Shown here piece after piece: positions 61,993-64,000 of a stretch of 64,000 nt of DNA. Source of the DNA: Serratia sp. FDAARGOS_506 (GTDB taxonomy: Bacteria; Pseudomonadota; Gammaproteobacteria; Enterobacterales; Enterobacteriaceae); assembly GCF_003812745.1 (NCBI RefSeq), contig NZ_CP033831.1, positions 3,162,001-3,226,000 of the forward strand. The letters are read 5' to 3'. Within the stretch, counting starts at the first letter, position 1; each line of letters opens with the position of its first letter. Below the pieces are notes generated by a model. It did not search any database. It was not told where the DNA came from and worked only from the letters and a program-made list of their open reading frames with translations. A program made the translations under genes and the position numbers.

Positions 61993-63309
61993 ATGGTGTG
62001 TTCCCACAACAATCATCAGCAGCATAGTCATTCCGCACCTGCGGCGGAGCACCAGGATAATCTGATGCTGTGCCCGCAGTGCGACATGCTGGTGGCGCTA
62101 CCGCCACTGGCTTATGGCAGCAAAGCGGTGTGCCCGCGCTGCAAAACCACGCTCAGCGCCCGCTGGGACGAGCCGCGCAAGCGGCCGATAGGTTACGCTC
62201 TCAGCGCCTTGTTCATGCTGGTGCTGGCCAACATTTTCCCGTTTATCAACATGCGCGTCGCCGGCCTCGGCAACGAGATCCGGCTGATTCAAATCCCGGA
62301 AGTCATGGTGGCGGAAGACTACGCCAGCATGGCCACGCTGTTTATGGTGTTCGTGCAGCTGATCCCGGCGTTTTGCATGGTGGCGATCATCCTGCTGTGC
62401 GCCAAAGTGCGTTTGCCGCTGGGGCTAAAAGAGTGGATGGCCAGGGTGCTGTTTCAGTTCAAGACCTGGTGCATGGTGGAAATTTTCCTCGCCGGGGTGC
62501 TGGTCAGCTTCGTCAAGCTGATGGCCTACGGTGATATTGGCATCGGCAGCAGCTTCGTGCCTTATTGCCTGTTCTGCCTGCTGCAGGTGCGTGCCTTCCA
62601 GTGCGTGGATCGGCGCTGGCTGTGGCAGGATATCGAACCGGCACCGCGTATCGATCGCCCGCTGACGGTGGGGCGCACCGGCATGCGTCAGGGCGTGCGT
62701 TCCTGCGCCTGCTGTACGGCAATCCTGCCGGCCAATCAGGTGAGCTGCCCGCGCTGCCACACCAAGGGCTATGTGCGCCGCCGTCACAGCCTGCAGTGGA
62801 CGCTGGCGCTGCTGGTGACCTCTGTCATGCTGTATATTCCGGCCAACCTGATGCCCATCATGGTGACCGAGGCGCTGGGCAACAAGATGAACTCCACCAT
62901 CATGGCAGGGGTGATCCTGCTGTGGGGGGACGGTTCTTACCCGGTGGCGATGGTGATTTTCATCGCCAGCATCATGGTGCCGTCGCTGAAAATGCTGGCG
63001 ATCGGTTGGTTGTGCTGGGATGCCAACGGCAGGAAGAAACCGCGTGCCGACAGTGAGCGCATGCATCTGATTTATGAAGTGGTCGAATTCGTTGGCCGTT
63101 GGTCGATGATCGACGTGTTTGTGATCGCCGTATTGTCGGCGCTGGTGCGAATGGGGCAGTTGATGAGCATTTATCCCGCGACGGGCGCCGTGCTGTTCGC
63201 GCTGGTGGTGATCCTCACCATGTTCGCCGCCATGACATTTGATCCCCGGCTGACCTGGGATCGCGCAAGTGAAACAATCAACAAGGAGCCGCAAGGTGAC
63301 GGAAAATAA
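61993..63309 (+). CDS. pqiA: Paraquat-inducible protein A, PqiA
   Basis: This 438-residue inner-membrane partner of the MCE protein PqiB aligns with E. coli PqiA (417 aa). Two rubredoxin-like zinc ribbons occur, CPQCDML...CPRCKTTL near the N terminus and CACCTAIL...CPRCHTKGY in the middle. Each is followed by four transmembrane helices. The start is ATG 61993, though GTG 61996 (spacing 6 after GGAGG) matches the E. coli start MC better. It ends inside pqiB (14-base overlap). Role: lipid transport between membranes. In E. coli pqi is SoxRS induced; no SoxS site was identified here. Confidence 0.95.
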   Translation: MVCSHNNHQQHSHSAPAAEHQDNLMLCPQCDMLVALPPLAYGSKAVCPRCKTTLSARWDEPRKRPIGYALSALFMLVLANIFPFINMRVAGLGNEIRLIQIPEVMVAEDYASMATLFMVFVQLIPAFCMVAIILLCAKVRLPLGLKEWMARVLFQFKTWCMVEIFLAGVLVSFVKLMAYGDIGIGSSFVPYCLFCLLQVRAFQCVDRRWLWQDIEPAPRIDRPLTVGRTGMRQGVRSCACCTAILPANQVSCPRCHTKGYVRRRHSLQWTLALLVTSVMLYIPANLMPIMVTEALGNKMNSTIMAGVILLWGDGSYPVAMVIFIASIMVPSLKMLAIGWLCWDANGRKKPRADSERMHLIYEVVEFVGRWSMIDVFVIAVLSALVRMGQLMSIYPATGAVLFALVVILTMFAAMTFDPRLTWDRASETINKEPQGDGK

Positions 63310-64000
63310 TCATAGCGTCGCAGACGTTGAGAAGATCAAACGCTGGTCGCCGGTGTGGATCATTCCCATCGTGACCGCGCTGATCGGCGCCTGGATCCTG
63401 TTTTATCACTTCAGCCATCAGGGGCCGGTGGTGACGCTGGTGACCACGACGGCGGAAGGGCTGGAAGCGGGTAAAACCAAAATCAAAAGCCGCAGTGTGG
63501 ATGTCGGCGTGGTGGAAACCGTCACGCTGAGCGATGATTTAAGCAAGGTGATGGTACAGGCGCGCCTCAATTCCGGCATGGAAAAATTGCTGCGTCAGGA
63601 CTCTGCCTTCTGGGTGGTGAAGCCGCAGATCGGCCGTGAAGGCGTCTCCGGGCTGGGCACGCTGCTGTCCGGCGCCTATATCGAACTGCAGCCGGGCAAC
63701 AAGGGCAAAGACGGCAAAGACAACTATCAGCTGCTCGATGCGCCGCCGCTGGCCTCTCCGGACGCCAAAGGGTTGCGCATCGTGCTGGACAGCGAAAAAT
63801 CGGGCCAGCTCAACGCCGGCGATCCGGTGCTGTTCCGCGGCTACCGCGTCGGGTCGGTGGAGACCAGCTACTTCGATCCGAAAGAGCGCGCCATGCGCTA
63901 TCAGCTGTTCATCACCGCGCCTTACGATCAGTTGGTCACCACCAACGTGCGCTTCTGGAAAGACAGCGGCGTGGCGTTTGACATGTCGGCGCAGGGCATG
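63296..64000 (+). CDS. pqiB: Paraquat-inducible protein B, PqiB (N-terminal part; runs off the window)
   Basis: The first 235 residues of the MCE-domain protein PqiB (E. coli 546 aa) are present, continuing past base 64000. A GTG start at 63296 has AAGGAG 7 bases upstream. A single N-terminal transmembrane helix (WSPVWIIPIVTALIGAWILFYHF) is followed by the first MCE domain (EGLEAGKTKIKSRSVDVGVV, MEKLLRQDSAFWVVKPQIG) and the start of the second (GDPVLFRGYRVGSVETSYF). PqiB hexamers form a tube crossing the periplasm for lipid transport. Overlap with pqiA implies translational coupling. Confidence 0.96.
   Translation, partial: MTENNHSVADVEKIKRWSPVWIIPIVTALIGAWILFYHFSHQGPVVTLVTTTAEGLEAGKTKIKSRSVDVGVVETVTLSDDLSKVMVQARLNSGMEKLLRQDSAFWVVKPQIGREGVSGLGTLLSGAYIELQPGNKGKDGKDNYQLLDAPPLASPDAKGLRIVLDSEKSGQLNAGDPVLFRGYRVGSVETSYFDPKERAMRYQLFITAPYDQLVTTNVRFWKDSGVAFDMSAQGM

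Overview
The window is a 64 kb piece of enterobacterial core chromosome. Its proteins align almost end to end with Escherichia coli K-12 proteins of the 20-21 minute region, from serS to pqiB, but the DNA is GC-rich (especially at third codon positions), and several genes are present, absent or placed differently from E. coli. This pattern fits Serratia, most likely S. marcescens or a close relative. That genus call is an inference from recalled protein sequences, not from a database search. I see no rRNA, tRNA, CRISPR array, insertion sequence, integrase, prophage or toxin-type gene.

Layout. 1-2.7 kb: the 3' part of serS, a DUF1801 gene and the MFS gene ycaD. 2.7-9.1 kb, minus strand: anaerobic pyruvate metabolism, focA-pflB and pflA, with ycaO upstream. 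9.3-13.1 kb: periplasmic asparaginase ansB, then serC-aroA. 13.4-16.3 kb: cmk, rpsA, ihfB. 16.6-21.6 kb: comEC, msbA, lpxK. 21.6-24.2 kb: an insertion relative to E. coli, with a YdcJ/HglS-type oxygenase and two cold-shock-domain genes. 24.3-27.8 kb: ycaQ, ycaR-kdsB, ycbJ. 27.8-36 kb: elyC (minus), then the overlapping cmoM-mukF-mukE-mukB condensin operon. 36.2-39.5 kb: envelope genes ldtD and ycbK, then gloC. 39.7-47.4 kb, minus: aspC, ompF, asnS, pncB and a membrane diguanylate cyclase not found here in E. coli. 47.7-50.3 kb: pepN. 50.4-54.7 kb, minus: ssuEADCB for sulfonate-sulfur scavenging. 54.9-64 kb: pyrD, zapC, ycbX (minus), rlmL, uup, and pqiA with the start of pqiB.

Genes that work together include PflA/PflB/FocA (glycyl-radical pyruvate cleavage and formate export), LpxK/MsbA/KdsB (lipid A phosphorylation, lipid flipping and Kdo activation), MukFEB (chromosome condensation), SsuEADCB (sulfonate uptake and desulfonation), and PqiAB (envelope lipid transport). 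Recognisable regulation includes an FNR box centred 41.5 bp upstream of the inferred focA start point, a PurR-like box and a leader hairpin before pyrD, a NadR-like box before pncB, and OmpR/MicF-type sequences before ompF.

No large undescribed system is visible; most of the window is ordinary core genome. The least explained signals are small. They are a run of six hairpins with a duplicated 22-nt element between gloC and aspC, a perfect CRP-type palindrome before ycaR-kdsB with no clear promoter partner, a comEC reading frame whose conserved N terminus has no ATG/GTG/TTG start (ATC fits), a second cold-shock protein with a degenerate RNP2 motif, and several unassigned palindromes in promoter regions.
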